Positions 1-13,800 of a DNA stretch of 64,000 bases are shown here, one piece after another (position 1 is the stretch's first letter; every line of letters starts with the position of its first letter). The stretch is from positions 11,395,036-11,459,035 of the forward strand of contig OX335643.1 in NCBI GenBank assembly GCA_946894095.1, in the 5' to 3' direction. This stretch comes from Incurvaria masculella. Lineage: Eukaryota; Arthropoda; Insecta; Lepidoptera; Incurvariidae. Made by a program: the position numbers and the translations under genes. The notes under the pieces are model-generated. The model was not told the DNA's origin. It did no database searches and saw nothing but the letters and a program-made list of their open reading frames with translations.

Positions 1-45
1 TATACATATTGTACTGAGCACATCGCCTTTTATATCGAATGTAAT

Positions 46-366
46 ATGTATGTAGAATCGATCGTGAAACAAGGACACATTTATTACAACAACAAAGCTG
101 TAAAAAACTCTTTTATGAATATACTGCATGGCTGGCATGTTCGAGTGTTTGAGTGTTAAATTTTTGCAGCCAATGTCCGAAACGCCCCTAAAGCTGTATA
201 AAGCTGAATAAAAAAATCATGGGTTGGCGAAATTGGTAGATGCAATACCCGGGAAAATTTTTTTTGCTGGTTCCAGCCTTGCACTATATAAATACAGTAG
301 TTCTTTTTACAGCTTTCTTTCTTACATTAATGTGTCCTTGCTTAGCGGTCGATTCTACATACATAT
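46..366. repeat. Foldback element, family A
   Basis: The two ends are inverted copies of each other. The left end reads tgtagaatcgatcgtgaaac and continues into a run ending acacatttat. The right end carries the reverse complement of these, ending gtcgattctacataca. Related fragments lie near 930-1000, 5520-5570, 40083-40215 and 54850-54975, so this is a dispersed family. No coding capacity is seen. It is probably a non-autonomous DNA element. Confidence 0.6.
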
Positions 367-1157
367 CACAATAATGCATCATACAGTTGCTATCACTTTC
401 TGAGTTGTTAGCAAAAGCGTAATCGGCTGATGAATCAGCCGTCTGGCACGTCTGTCTTCACGCGCAGGTGAGCAGGCTGGTTGATAAATGATGTGCAAGA
501 ATCGTCATACCGGCACATGGATACACGTCAAGGAAGGCCTCATTGGTAATAAAATAGAGAAAACATACATTATAAAAAAATATCACGAATGCTAGCTGTT
601 TCTCGGTTTGGTACCCATTTAACAATTTATTTCCTTTGTTGACATTCTGTGTCCCTACCCATGCAATCGCATTAAATGAAAAGCGTTTTCAATACAGTTT
701 AATGTTGCTATGCTAGGAAAATCTTCTGTGCTTTTAACGAATACTTCCCTCAGCCTTGGAAATACAAATACCAAAAACGATTTTTTTTTAAATTATATTA
801 CTTATTTTTTATTTAGCATCCATAGACTGCGATGGACCACCACCAATGGACCAAGAAATCGATGTTTGGCGCTTGGACCATTCGTACTATTTTACTGCAG
901 GTCGCTAGAAGCAATCAATAATTGTCCGTGTTTTTCATTTAGAACTCTTTCCTTGATGAATATGTCTTTGCTTCACGGTTGATACATATCTCATTCATCT
1001 TGTAAGTCCAGTGCTATAAAAACTATAGTTTCAACAAAACAATTCTCACTAAACTTCTTATGGCCAAAGATTCCGAGATTTTATTTCATGTTGACATTTT
1101 TTTTGTACAACCTTTCAAAGAAATATAGATGCCTGGATTTAGTTGCACTGATTTTCG
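367..1157. other. Intergenic stretch without a gene
   Basis: AT-rich sequence with short open frames that lack codon bias or recognisable motifs. A degraded piece of foldback family A lies near 930-1000. Nothing else is recognised. Confidence 0.5.
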
Positions 1158-1530
1158 GTGTCGGTAGCGCAGTGGTGCGACGCCTTACGATTCTTCGATA
1201 AGCTAGGTGAATCAACTCTGAGCGCGGTTGGGTTCTAGATAGATGACCGTTGAGGCTAGCCGTGGTTCGGGTTCCGCGTAAAACTGTAGGCCCCTTCCTT
1301 ACTTACTAGGTAGTAGGGTTAATCCCGCCCGGGTTAGTACTATCGCATTGAATTAACAATGGTCGAAGCGGAAATAACAATTTGTCCGTGTTTTCCATCA
1401 ATTTAAATGTAACCGAGCAATAAAAGGAAAGGCCTGGCAGGACACCTAGTTGCCGGGTGGCGTCTTAGGCGAATATCTGACGGGCGGTTTGGTATTAGTT
1501 ACCCATGTCCAGTGACATTGTAAAGTTTCT
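1158..1530 (+). repeat. tRNA-derived SINE, near full length
   Basis: The left end (ggtagcgcagtggtgcgacg) resembles a tRNA 5' half. The body holds the blocks shared by all copies here: a tggttcggg segment, the ttactaggtagtagggttaa block, gcccgggttag, and a tail with ggcctggcaggacacctag followed by the complement of actggacatgg. About fifteen copies or fragments of this roughly 370 bp family occur in both orientations in the window, which makes it the commonest repeat here. Confidence 0.7.
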
Positions 1531-2480
1531 TTGCGGGTTCTTCTTGACTGGTTGATCGAATCCGCGGATCAATTAAATTGTGACATGACTTTGTGTAGTT
1601 TGACTACCAGAATTTGAATAAATAAATAAAATAAAAAAAAATATGCTTTCAAACATAACCTCGTTGTCGCGACAAATGAATTTATTTATCAATTTATCCA
1701 TTCGGGGTTGACGCTTGAATGTGCTGTTATATTTACTTGATCTGAAACAAAACAAAAAAACTGGCACACATTATTTCTCATGTCGACGCAGTTTTATATC
1801 AGCTCTGACGCTGAAATATCCTAATTACATCACGTATGTATCTGATCTCCGAGAGATCCGCAAATTTCCCGCCCACGCACTCAACCTTCGCAAAAACAAT
1901 GTTGATTCAGTGGGAAGCTGGAGTCTCGTGTACGTCGTATATATTGCAACCGGAACTAGGCTCAATACACGACAATAACAATGTTTTGGATGTATAAAGG
2001 GGTGCTGTTACACAACAATACTTTTAGAGTTTTGTAGTTATGATCCTATACAAGGTCTATCTCCCATTCGTTTTGTATGGTTTTTTTTTTCTTGACGAAA
2101 GTTATGTAATATCTTCGCATTGCCTGCCAAACCAAACCATTGCAGACAAATGTATATACTTATTATTATAGCTGTAACTAAACAATTGTCCGACAAAAAA
2201 AAAAACAACAAAAAGACAAAACCTTTTCTGTTTTCACACGGTCAAGTAAAAGTTTTAGATTTGAATCCTTGTAAATCCTCGAAAAATATCACAATAAAGT
2301 AAATTGTATGTATGCAAGGTTTTGAGGGCAAAGAACTTGGTGATTGGTTTTGAAATAACATAATTCCAATACCTCTTAACTAGTTACTTCTTTATTGGTA
2401 GGTTGCTACTTCCCCTGATAAACCCCTGAGTAAACATCAACAAAGATTAACATTCTAAACATTCGTGTTCGAAGAAATGT
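1531..2480. other. Intergenic stretch without a gene
   Basis: AT-rich DNA with short frames only. No coding exon, RNA gene or clear repeat is recognised. It lies just upstream of the presumed Myofilin promoter and may hold enhancer sequence, but none is identified. Confidence 0.4.
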
Positions 2481-2990
2481 TGCAATCTCGTACGAATCCG
2501 TCTATCCACAAAAAGCACTTAAGCTAAAAAAAAATTTGGACAGTATACTACGGTACCGTCAGCGTTCGATGTCATTCCTTCAGCGATGTGTGGATGTGTG
2601 TGAGAGGGTGTGCGTGTGTGGTGTCCGTGTGAGGTCGGATGGTGGGGAGGTTGAGCTCGCCTGGGCGGGCCGGCGGCGGCGACGCCAGTGCACTGCGACC
2701 ACGGTCCGACACTCGACGTCGGCTCGTCAACGAACCAACACTCTGTTGTTCGAACATAAACAACGCGAAGAATTACCATAGGTAAGCACCACAGTGACAT
2801 TTACCCGATAAGTGCGCCGGTGGAGGGTAGGGCGGGAAGCTCCGCCCGCCCTAGATTGCGTAAGTCGCGCCGTCTCGCTCCCGCCCGCACTCGGACGCCA
2901 TTGGCAATATCGCGGGTGAATCGACGCATCATCGGTGGCCGCATCGAAGTTTTTGTTTCTTTCCGTAGCGCGTAAGTCCTCGCGCTGGGA
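2481..2990 (+). promoter_or_regulatory. CpG-rich promoter and candidate noncoding first exon of Myofilin
   Basis: The base composition rises sharply from AT-rich to GC- and CpG-rich. A strong splice donor (ccatag|gtaagc) falls after base 2781. It could pair with the acceptor at 10693, which opens the exon holding the Myofilin start codon. That would give an untranslated first exon ending at 2781 and a first intron of about 7.9 kb. Open frames of 60-90 codons here lie in GC-rich low-complexity DNA and overlap on both strands, so they are not annotated as genes. The link to Myofilin is inferred from order and strand. Confidence 0.4.
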
Positions 2991-3839
2991 CCGGTTGGTG
3001 CTTTTGTGATTTTTTTAAACTGCTACGTAATAGTGTTTGGTAGAGCTTTGAGTGAAGCCCGTAATTTATTTACAAAGTTGCTGACTTAGTTATAGTAAGT
3101 AAATAAATTATCAGAAGAAAAATACATTTATATACCCTTCATGTACTTATAATATTAATTATAAAGTTTTTAAGTCAATATCACTGATCAGTAGTGGACG
3201 GGATACATTTACATAAGAGTGTAAATGTCTGAAAATGTCAAAATGCAGATTTGGATTGAAAATCTGAAGAAACTTTAATGATGAATCACATTTTACCCAA
3301 TACTGTAAATATCAGTACTTTTCTGCTAAATAAACAAAACCTGTTAAAAAGATAATTCAATCAAATTTTCAGTTGTCCATTACACGGTTATATTAGAAAC
3401 TCTTCGTTTGTTTGATATACTACTTTTTATACTTAGAGAGGATTATATCTGCTCTTTAAATATTAGTTTGGTGTCTGGTTATTACGAAAATTTTCAATTA
3501 AAATCCTGGAGTAATAAACTTTTTATTGTTTAAAATCTACAAAAAGTAACCTGAATTTGAGTTCACAACCCTAGATAGGTCCTAACAGCAGGGTTCAGAG
3601 TGAGCGGACTAGATTTAGTACGCGTATTATGGTCGGACTTAATACGTTTTTGTATGGTGCATTGCTAACCCCGTACTAAGTTTTTAATTTTATGATGATC
3701 TCAATACAATCAAGATCCACGACTACCTATACGACTTTTGTCCACTTTCAAAGCAGTTTCTACGCGACATGTGGAACTTGAGTGTCCATTTTATTGGTGA
3801 CATACGTATCCGTTAGGTCAATGTTTCGAACCCGAATCC

Positions 3840-4020
3840 AGGTCGGCCATTTGTCAAAGCTCCAAAGGTTTTAATCGAAGTAATTGCGCGCGGAATGCGG
3901 CGAATCCGATCCGGTGGTGAGGGCGGCGTGCGAGGGCGGCGGATCTGGGCGGCTATTTCGGGCGGGCGGCGCGCGCCAAGCGAGCGCGTATTTTCGAACT
4001 CATTTCGCAATCCCGCCAAA
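3840..4020. promoter_or_regulatory. Isolated CpG-rich patch
   Basis: About 180 bp rich in G+C and CpG within AT-rich DNA, containing repeated ggcggc and gggcgg strings. It lies about 1 kb after the candidate Myofilin first exon. It could be an alternative promoter or an enhancer. No initiator or TATA element was identified, so the call rests on composition alone. Confidence 0.25.
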
Positions 4021-6659
4021 TGTTAAGTGACCGAGGTGTGGCAGGTATTCGGCTGTAATGCGAGACCGTGAATCGAGGGCTTCGCAAAATAAGATAATGT
4101 GTCGTTTTACAACCCTTTGGTGGTAATTGTTAAAAATCTAAAAAATCATTATTGAAATGTGATTTTCATGATGGTACGAAATTTGTGAAACGAGCATAAA
4201 TAACAAATATAAGAGTATTTTCTACAACTGAAAAATATATTTAATTAAATCTTTTAAACATAAATTAGGGGGAAGTCTTAGATGGTTGTGTTAAGAAATC
4301 AAGTATAATTACAGTTTTATGGGAAGCGAAAAAATATATCAAACTATCTATTAATTTAATATAATGTAAATACATCTTACACCGTTATATCACACTTTGT
4401 GGCTCGTAAATTACACATACATATTATCAGGCAAATAAGTTTAATAATATGAGTAGGCAAAAAAGTAAACACTTATTACCACTTTCAGACTAACATTCGG
4501 GATGAGTTAAGGTCCACCGGCACAAATACAGTAATCGAATGCAGTAATTATCTCAGAAAACTTAATCCGCCCAACTATAAATATTGTATATCTGCCATAG
4601 ATTCAACCGGAAACAAAAGTCCATGATGAATAATCCAATGAATCATCTCCATGGCATGCGGAACAAATCACACGCTCTTATCACTCACATCACAACAAGA
4701 TCAAGGCCATGAACTTGGCATATGGACATGCCACCGAGAGCCATAACCAAAATAAATACCCACCCACCTGCAGTCATTAAAACATAACCTTGTTTGTCTT
4801 TTAGTAATAGCTGCCAACCTTACAGATAGTGTTCCTACAATTTTATTTGATAAAGTAATTAACATTTATTTACTTCTAAACGATAATTCAGAACTTCATA
4901 GGTTTGCAAATAATGCTTACATACTAGTATACCTTTTTGTATTATGTTTTAATTAATTAAAACATTAAAAAACCTTCTCTGTTCCAACAATGTGATTTAA
5001 TTTGATAATTTGTACAACAGCGGTCTAAGTAATTAGCCTATGTATGGGCCTGAAGTCCCTTCACTCAATATGGCCGAATAAAATAAAACACCGAGAAGCG
5101 AAACCTCTACAAAATGATAAAGTATCTCAAGTTAGGCAAACGCATAGGTAACAAGCGACTGGAATGCCTGAAAGTGCTTTTTTATTATTATTTTATTATT
5201 AATATTTATTTTATTATTACGTACTCATCGGGTCAGTAAACTAAACCAAAACCTATACCAGGGATTCCCTTAATTCTCCACCTATTTTCTCCTGCCCTTT
5301 CAGATTTTGATTCAGATCCAAATTTTCTATTTGTCATAAACATACCATGTTATCTATGTTAGATAACAAAATGGCAGTATGTATTGTACATTTTTCAGTA
5401 TAGTTATTTTCTTGTATTTTTCGTTCGGAAACGATGTCTTAAGGAAATAATTGTTAGATTCCATATTTAAACTGTATTCATAATGCAGTGTAATGCTTAA
5501 TGCTTCATGCTTTCTTTAATAACATAATGTATTCTTTATGCACGGTCGATTCTATGTGCATTTGACATTTGTTGGAAAAGCAACGCACTTCCTACAAAAA
5601 AGACATAATTTATTCGAGAGAGAAGTTGTAAATGAAATGAAAATGAAAATGCTGTGAAATTCTTCGCTCTCACTGGCGAGTTACGAGTGGATCAACAGCT
5701 ACAGTGCTCAATGAGATTAAGCACACGACCCTGCCGGCTAATTTTAAACTAGTGACGCACCCGTCTTCAGATCACCACGCACGTTCTGCGGAGCGACTCG
5801 GTAAACGGTCCGAGTACTGATAGCAGGTGCGGAAATAGCCAGGAATGCAGAGCAATTGAAATCGTTGAATTAACAGCCAGACGCTGAAAGCCAAAGCGAT
5901 TAAGAACTGTTAATTGAAATGAAAAATATTGACGTTTCCTGACCAACTTATTCTAATTGAAAAATAGTTTCTTACAGCTGTTATGGCACACATTGCTACT
6001 CCATATATATCTAGCAAGAATTTGGTTACGAACGAAAGAGCATAAAGTGAAAATCTCAAGAAGTTGCACAGAAATTCGGAATATGTTCTATTGTAAGGTA
6101 GAGGAACAGGCTTCGATGTAGGTAGTGTCAATATACTTAAGTATTGAACTGCTGAGTCTATTTAACGACGGTATCAATTGACTGAAAATACCCATTCATT
6201 ATACTTACCTCTGATCTTTGGTTTCTTACCTGAATCTCCGTTTAGTAAAACGATCAATAAATATTATTTAAATCATTCGTTAATATTCACAGAAGTTTTA
6301 CTGTAAGGCGATAATTCGCTATAAGATCAGTGTTTTAACTTTCTACTTACTGAAATAGTTTCGTTTTAGGAAATTCAGTCGATAAGCACGATAGAAGAAA
6401 ATAATTACATCTTATGATAAATTAAACGATGTTAACGGGTTGGTAGATTAAAGTATTTCGTTCGTGCTTGGTATATTGAATGTATTATTACAATTCCTTT
6501 TGTCTATGAATGTAATTTTGAATATGTTTATGAGAACCGAATTTTATCGTTAGAGCAGTTATCGTTCACAAATGTCCTTTTAGTCACCTATATTAATATT
6601 CTAAACAGTTTATTTACATGTAGCAGACATAATGTCACGATAATTAGCCTTTCAGTGAA

Positions 6660-6910
6660 CTAGAACTAGGTGCCATGTCAGGAAGTTCCTTACATTGCAT
6701 GGCTACATTGAACTAAATGGAAAACACGGACAATGTTAGTTACCGCTTTGATCATCGTTCATTCGATGCGATGGTACCTATCCCGGACGGGGTACACCCT
6801 ACCGCCTAGTTAGCAAAGAAGGGGCCTTACACTATAACCTGAATCCGAACCACGGCCTGCCTCAACGAACGAATGGTCACCCATCCAAAACCCGACCGCG
6901 CCCACCCTTC
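6660..6910 (-). repeat. tRNA-derived SINE, minus-strand copy
   Basis: It contains the family blocks in reverse orientation: aactaggtgccatgtcagga, tggaaaacacggacaat, gcgatggtacc, and a final segment matching the tggttcgg part of the element. It lies within the presumed first intron of Myofilin. Confidence 0.7.
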
Positions 6911-8754
6911 CACATACAAACCTTGCACCTTGACCTTTTCCAGTCGTAGACCAAGAATAAAAATCTATATAATATAGTCTTATATGATTTAGTTAAGTAC
7001 ATATTTTTGGTTCAAAAGTTACTAGCTTGTAAATTATTTCATGAAAACTTAGGCTGTAACCTAACCAAGGTTGTTTTTTGATAATGATTTAGGAACGTTT
7101 ACAACTTGAGAAAAATCTTGAGTGTAAATGACCGCTAGTCCTTTTTTTAACTACGTTCAAACTAATACTAAAACTTTTAAGAAAATTATTTCAATTCGGT
7201 GACATCGATCAAATTAATTAATTCAACTAAAAAGTGTTCGTAAACATCGCCAGAAAAAGTGCGTTCAGAACTTATTTTGGCGCCAACACTGCATCCGCAG
7301 CCTGCAACCGTGCGAGACTAGTGAAACTGGTTTGTCAGTTATGGATAGACCCCATTAGACGAAGTAGAGGTTTATGTTAACCATTTTCGAAGTAATTAAA
7401 TGCAATTTCACGGAATAAACTGGACGGATTTTCTTGAAATTTCAGGATTTACGCCCATTGGGGAGGCTGGTTTAAAAGAAGGATGGGTGCTCGTTTACAT
7501 CCTGTATATGTAATGGGTTCTCACTTGTGTGTGCCCTTAAGAACGTAGACACACGTGTAAACTAGCGCCGCTTCTATTTTCTTATCGTTACGCAATTGCA
7601 CGCTATGACAGGCCGATGAGTCGCCTCGAAGAGAAAACCACCTCAAGGTCGGCGCTCTCCCGAAATACGGCGGCGTGAGCCCGCGGACATATAAAAATGT
7701 GTTTCCACGTTATACCGCGCGTTGGAACGGCTCCAAGCCTCGGTGATCTGACACGAATGCTCGGCGCTATTTATGGACTCGCGAATATCCGACACGACAG
7801 TAGCCGATGCCTGCCGCCGGATTATTTACGATAGTGGACTATTGTGTTGGGAATTCATGTTAAATGTCTGCTCGGGAAGCTAGACCACAGAACAAAGAAG
7901 GGATAGAAATAGCATAGACGAGGGTTTGTAAGGAAACCGCCGTGACTCTACGCACACGAACATGATTATCTACTATTTTCGATCACATTGAAATCGTTCC
8001 TCTGGTTGGCTACACATCATTGAAGCAAAATAAAGTATTTAATTTTCAAACGCAATCGAAACTAGGCCTTATTTCAAAACAGATTGATTTGTTAATTACC
8101 GACTTTTAACATGTAGTAATGACGTTCTCTAGTTGATCTACATGGAGCAAATCTTAAACTACAAATAAAATGCAGGAAATGAAAATTAAGTTTAAGGATA
8201 AAGTAACCTTATGTGTATACAGCAAAGTTGCTTACTATTTGCGTTGTTATAGGTGATTTACGTCACACGACAAAACCACGCGCTACTCGAATATGTCAAA
8301 GCTACTCATTTACAGTGTTGGAGTGTTTTGACGAAGCTAACAAAATATTACCGTATTATTTGGAAAATTATTATAATCTGAGATAAAATGACTAAAAATA
8401 TCGTACCACGACAAAGTAAGTCCTAATAAACAAAAAAGCCTCATTGTGATAATCAGTATTTACGGTCCTATTTTCCGAACTGGAAGACTAGGCCTTAGTA
8501 TTCATTGTATATCTAAGAAATAACATTCAAATATTGCAAAATGTGATTCTATTTGAAGCGAAGTGCCAATTTTCGTATCTTAGGACTGATAATAATATAT
8601 GTAAAGGTTTTAATGTCACGGTATTAAATAGTACCGACGGTACATTTATCGCACAAATATGATAAAATCCCAGCACTGCATAGTCATGAGAGCTACTCAA
8701 TTAGGGATGTGGCTAAATCGTGACGTCATCCGTCAGAGTATCGATATATTTTGT

Positions 8755-8960
8755 ACTACATTTTATTAAACAATATATCGTAACGTTTTGACCGAGCGAA
8801 GCGCGAAGTTTCTCGTTTCAGCTTGGGCAAAAATGCTTTCGTATATCCGGCGACCGGCTGTCCGCCTATGCGGCTGTTCTCCTCTACAAGTCGCATTTCT
8901 AAACCGATTCTCGTGAAAGTTTGTGTCCAGGTTCGATCGCCAACCACAAACATTTGCCCC
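8755..8960. repeat. Dispersed repeat shared with 31185-31325
   Basis: Both copies share a gaccgagcgaagcgcga or gacggagcgaagcgcga block, then a gcaaaaat or acaaaaat stretch, a ccggctgtccg block and a tctcctc block in the same order. Overlapping open frames on both strands reflect a diverged mobile-element fragment rather than a host gene. The class is not determined. Confidence 0.45.
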
Positions 8961-9175
8961 CAACCACTTGATGTCAGTCAATATATTTATTTACCATTCA
9001 GAATCAGTTAGTTTAATCTAGCCTTTAAATATTAATTAAGAAAGATTCAGTTCATTATTTAATAATTGTTTCCGTTATATAAATATACAAACAGAAACAG
9101 AGAGAGTGCAGATTTCAGATTACATTGTTTTTTTTTTGTAATGTAGGTATAATACATAATTATATGCGAATTACT

Positions 9176-9306
9176 AACGCCCGGTTCCACCACCTCCAGC
9201 TACAAAAATCCCAAAGTTATCTTTCAGTTACATCATACAAATATTGCATGTAGCCGAAAGTTAACTATCGGATTTCAGGTAACTGGAGGTGGTGAAAACA
9301 GGTGTA
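9176..9306. repeat. Foldback MITE (short palindromic element)
   Basis: The left arm, ccggttccaccacctccagc, pairs with the right arm, actggaggtggtgaaaacag, about 90 bp away. A second member of the family is at 32440-32600. There is no coding capacity. Confidence 0.6.
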
Positions 9307-10086
9307 AGTGATATACCGGAAACCAGCCTAGGTTGGTACAATAAAATTCAATAAAATACAGCCGGTGCGGTAATGAACCAGTACTCGTTTTCTGACTAGT
9401 TTAATATAGCCATAGCACTAAAGCTCTCTCGGGAATGCGGTGTAATATCCTAATTTAATAACAATTGTTGTTATATTAATCATCCATGTCCAATCATCAC
9501 TGTAAACATACATAAACATCGATAGCTCAATGTCGATTCGATGTGTCACATCCCTTATTGAGTAGCTGAGGCATCACCTTAGAATATAAAAATAATCGTG
9601 AATGACAGTAATTTCGAGAACAATGTATGAGATTGATGCAAACCAATCCTTAAAATGTGGGTATTAGAGTAAATTTTTGTTTGACTTTTGAAGTGTTCGT
9701 CAAATTTTGCATACATTTTCGAATTTAAATCGAAATAAAATAAAATAAAACTTATCGATGGTATGATATGCCTCCTTTTGTTAAATTGTGTGTTCGGCTA
9801 TCGTTTTTGCACTCCAAAATGGCACAATAGGGCATCGTTCTTGCTTCGCGAGTTTATCGTCCAGTAGTTGCGGTCGACAGCGCCGAAGTAGTGACGAATC
9901 ACGACTGCTGAGCGCGAATCACGAAGTGCGCCGAGCTCCGCGTACTAGTGGCTACGCTGTTTCCGCCTACTTACTCCTTCTACCCGTTCTTTTTGTTCTG
10001 TGAGCTAGACAATGTAGCGTATTAGCTCACCCACTCACCGCCCCCCCCCCCCCTACCGTCTAGGGCGGTACCATGGTAAATAAATT

Positions 10087-10292
10087 CGCAGGTCGAGCAG
10101 GCAAGTGATTGATTAAATCTGGCGTTTAGTTGCATTTCGTATCATTGCTTTTATCACGTATTTGTATCATGCTCACTGTCAAACGACGTATTATTCGGCC
10201 AAGTGAAACGAAATTGACAAGTTGTAACGGTACGAAATGCAACTAAATATCAGATTTAATCATTAACTTGCCTGTTCACCTGGCTAGTTAAA
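10087..10292. repeat. Foldback MITE, CAGGC-AAGTGATTGATTAAATC family
   Basis: The left end (gagcaggcaagtgattgatt, then aaatctg) and the right end (cagatttaatcattaacttg, then cctgttcacctg) are imperfect inverted repeats of about 30 bp around a 140 bp core. A diverged copy lies at 19913-20090 and a fragment at 53885-53960. Confidence 0.6.
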
Positions 10293-10693
10293 TCAGCCAG
10301 AACGAGACAATATTGTAAAGATCGGAAAGAAATGACATTATCATTATTTCATTTCATTATGTTAGGTACTAAAAGGGCAAAACAAATAATCTAACTAGGC
10401 ATTTAGAATTATTCCTGCAGTTAAAACCATAAACCAGCTGATATGACACTCGTAACAAATTTAGCTGGAATTTGGGTATGAACGAAAGAGGACAAAGTGT
10501 AGAGACCAAAAAGTCGCACTGCAATTCGTAATTTTGTCCTGTTGTGAAGTAGAGGTCGATGTTGGCAGAGAAAATATTTAACCATTAAGCACCGCCTAAT
10601 GTTTATAATTTTACGAATATGTTCTTATGTTTGGATACCTTTTTCATGTGTTGACTGTCACAATAGCTAAATGAGTGTATTTGCTTGTTGCAG

Positions 10694-10811
10694 CGAACGA
10701 GCCACCCAAAAACATACAAAATGTTTAAAAACCATTTAGAGATGATTGGGAGAAATGAGACGGCGTCGAAGAAGGCCAAATTCTGGCAGTCGTATGTGCG
10801 CTCACTCAAAG
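10694..10811 (+). CDS. Mf: Myofilin exon with start codon
   Basis: The acceptor ttgcttgttgcag precedes 10694. There are 27 untranslated bases, then ATG at 10721. The donor is caaag|gtcagt after 10811. It encodes 30 codons plus one base, including FWQSYVRSLK. Confidence 0.75.
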
Positions 10812-13800
10812 GTCAGTTTCTATTGCTTTTGTCATCTGCAGCAACGTCAACAACGTCTTGTATAATGAAGTCGGTTAAAAATAGTCAAAGACGTTTGTTC
10901 TGTTTGGAGATGTTATAAAATATTGTGCATTGCCTTTACTTGGTTTTACAATCATATATTTTGGAATTAAGCCTAGGTAGCTAACATAACATTTATAAAC
11001 CTGCCTGGACTTTCTCCTTTCTTGAAGCAATTTATATTGTCATTTCGATCTTTTTTTAACAAATGCGGTGTTTTTATGTCACTGGAAATGGGAGGCCATG
11101 ACGCTATTACCCGTCATATTATTATTACCCCAACAACCTGATTCTGCCATTAAGGTGGACCATCCCGCTCAACTCCCCATACAAACGGCGAAAGAAGATC
11201 ACGCCCATATTTATTGTCACAGATCCCAAATTTTGCTTGCTTTATTTGATCGAACTAGATGTCTGATGACCGTTGGCATTGTAAAATTGTGTTTGGTTTC
11301 TAAGTTATAAGGTCCAAAAGTTCGAATTTTTCGCGCGTTTTATGCAATAACTTTGGGGGTAGATTACGCAATAATAAAGTAAGAACATCCTAAAAAGATT
11401 TGTATATTTTAATATACATTGATTTATCAAGATTTATAATCTATTTGGTTTTTGTTAGATTTTTGACTACAGCGGTTGTGGTTTAATTTTAGCTATAAAT
11501 CGTTTTATAATTAATTATTTTGTCGTGTTTTAATTTTCGTAAATCTTACCAAATCATACACTATGCACATTGTCTTTTTTGTGGACATGTTGTATCTTCC
11601 TCATCACGGAGCCTGTCTTTTTCTTTGAAACAGAGAAGGTCCCAGCTATTTACCGCGCACTAGCACGGTTTTGTACCGTGCCCGCGAATAAGTTAGTCCC
11701 GCCGGGTTGGGCCCCTCAATTAGGTGCCATGTAAGAACATTCCTTTTATGAACATGGCTACATTGAACTGGATGGAAAACAGGAACAGTGCTTTATTGCC
11801 ACTTCGAACATATTTACTTTCAATGCGATGGTACAAACCCGGGCAGACCTAACCAGATAACAAGGCTAAAGTTTTACATGGATTTCAAACCATGAAACCA
11901 CACGTGTTTGTGACCAAATTCACTTATGCAACCCGAAAAGGGGAAGAAAGTGGTGCATGAATGAGGCGGGTACTGAAGTTATGACCTCTGATATATGTAT
12001 GAAACGCTCTGCGGTGATGCCAATCATGGCCAGTTAAACCCTATCACTATGTGAAGTCTACAAGAGCGTTTCCCTCGCAGGCTCTGAGGACATCAGGGCC
12101 GAGGAGCGCTACAAGCCGACGCGCCGCAGCGTGTTCCCCGAGCTCGGGAGCACGTGGCCCTACACCAAGTCGATCTACGACGACCCCATCGTCGCCGCAG
12201 ACCGCATCACCGTGCCCGGCTACCGCTACCTGCCCATCCACCGCGACACCTACGGGTACTCGCCGCGCCCCATCTACCAGCACAACTATCCGCGCTCGCT
12301 CGACCGGTACAGGCCAGGTCAGTAAAGTCGGATGGAACCAATTCAATAAATCGGCTGGACTAGAGGAAAAACCCAAGGACTGGGTCGGCGTAAAATGTTA
12401 GAAAAATTGTTGGGCAATTAGATCCATTCTGTACCAATCAGAGAGTGGATGTCAAATATTCCACCAGTATGACATAAACGCTTCTGAGTGGTGCAGGATT
12501 GATCGAATTCCCTCACTTCTTTTCTCACATTTAACGCAGGTTACCTCCGTCAGCAAGATTTTCGACAATATCAACTGGAATACAGTCGAACGTGTCAGAC
12601 AAGAAGTCTTGTGAGTGATGAAGTTCTTAGAAGTTTGACGCGAATGGGATTTGGTAATCAGGGAATTAATAGAACTTGGCTAGTAGAGGTGAATTCGGAC
12701 TTGGAAGCAAAGGATTAAATAAATGTTAGGAAAAAAAGGGTAAATAAACTAGGGAACTATATAAACATTTATTACGTAGATAGCTCTTGGGATATGATTT
12801 ATAAATCTGGTCAAATATCTGATATGCCTACAAGGGTTTGATTTGAACTTGAAAACGTAAGATTGGTGAACAGGAACCTCACGTTTTTCTAAATTCTGGT
12901 CTGAATGTATTGTGCGAAGTTGCCTAAAATTCAAATTTCACTTGCTTCCATGCATCGTGTTTGCTAGATTTCTTTAACCTTTGCTATATCTGGTCGGAAT
13001 GATGATAAGATTAACTGAAATTGGATAGAAAAAAGGAAAATTCTAATGTTGGTGTATTTATTGTATTTCATTAGCCATTTTCATTGTGATTCACTTTTTC
13101 ATTACTGGCTTTGCTTACTATTTAATTAAATGTATTTATTTGTCTTCGAATTAATTTATGTTATTCTATTCTCAGCCAGTGTAGATAAAGTCAGATCACT
13201 TTCCCATAATTGTTTGTTTACGTAGTGTTCCCCTTTCTTGCACGCTTTTTCTACAAGTGTGTTGGTCAAATATAATAAAAGACTGAAATTCTAAATAATT
13301 AAAATCGAGCCTGAAGTTATTGAAAATATATTTAAACTAATATACCATTGAATTAAGACGAATTTATTATTTTAACTTTTGGTCCGTATATGTTCATGCT
13401 GTTTCTTGTAAATTTTGTGATATGCCATCTCGCATAGTAGCGTAGTCTTAACTTTTTACATGTTTCTTTATGAAAATTTCCATGGTTTCCATTTTGAAAC
13501 TCTTTCCAAATGTTTCAGCATAAACAGCAGTCAAATTTGCTGTGGATTGTTTCCGAATCGCTCGCCAAATTAAACGGACTTCGTTCTGCTCGCTATGACT
13601 ATCAGCTTTCTTTCACCGAGACACTTCTTAAGCTTTTATTAGATTCAATTACTTCAATTTAAACATATATCTGTAAAATAAAATAATTTGCAACACTTTA
13701 TTATTATAATATTTAAGATAAGTAATTAGATTTCCGAGGCATTAGTGGTCTCTAGACTCTGAGGAAATATTTATTCAGACTTAAGAATATTTTATATGTT

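Larger units (their letters stand above)
2991..10693 (+). other. Presumed first intron of Myofilin
   Basis: No coding exon is recognised in these 7.7 kb. The stretch holds a CpG-rich patch at about 3840-4020, a SINE at 6660-6910, foldback MITEs at 9176-9306 and 10087-10292, a repeat at 8755-8960 that recurs at 31185-31325, and a C-homopolymer near 10040-10052. Short fragments resembling the MITE at 32205-32305 lie near 3590-3670. Confidence 0.4.

Noticed and set aside
2519..2800. Overlapping 60-93 codon frames on both strands
   Set aside because: They arise in a CpG-rich, purine-biased promoter region, have no family features, and overlap each other.
8756..8981. 65- and 71-codon minus-strand frames
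   Set aside because: They fall in a repeat that recurs at 31185-31325, with different frames there.
11068..11310. 80-codon frame in Myofilin intron 1B
   Set aside because: It lies within the TTAA MITE and is interrupted in the other copies.
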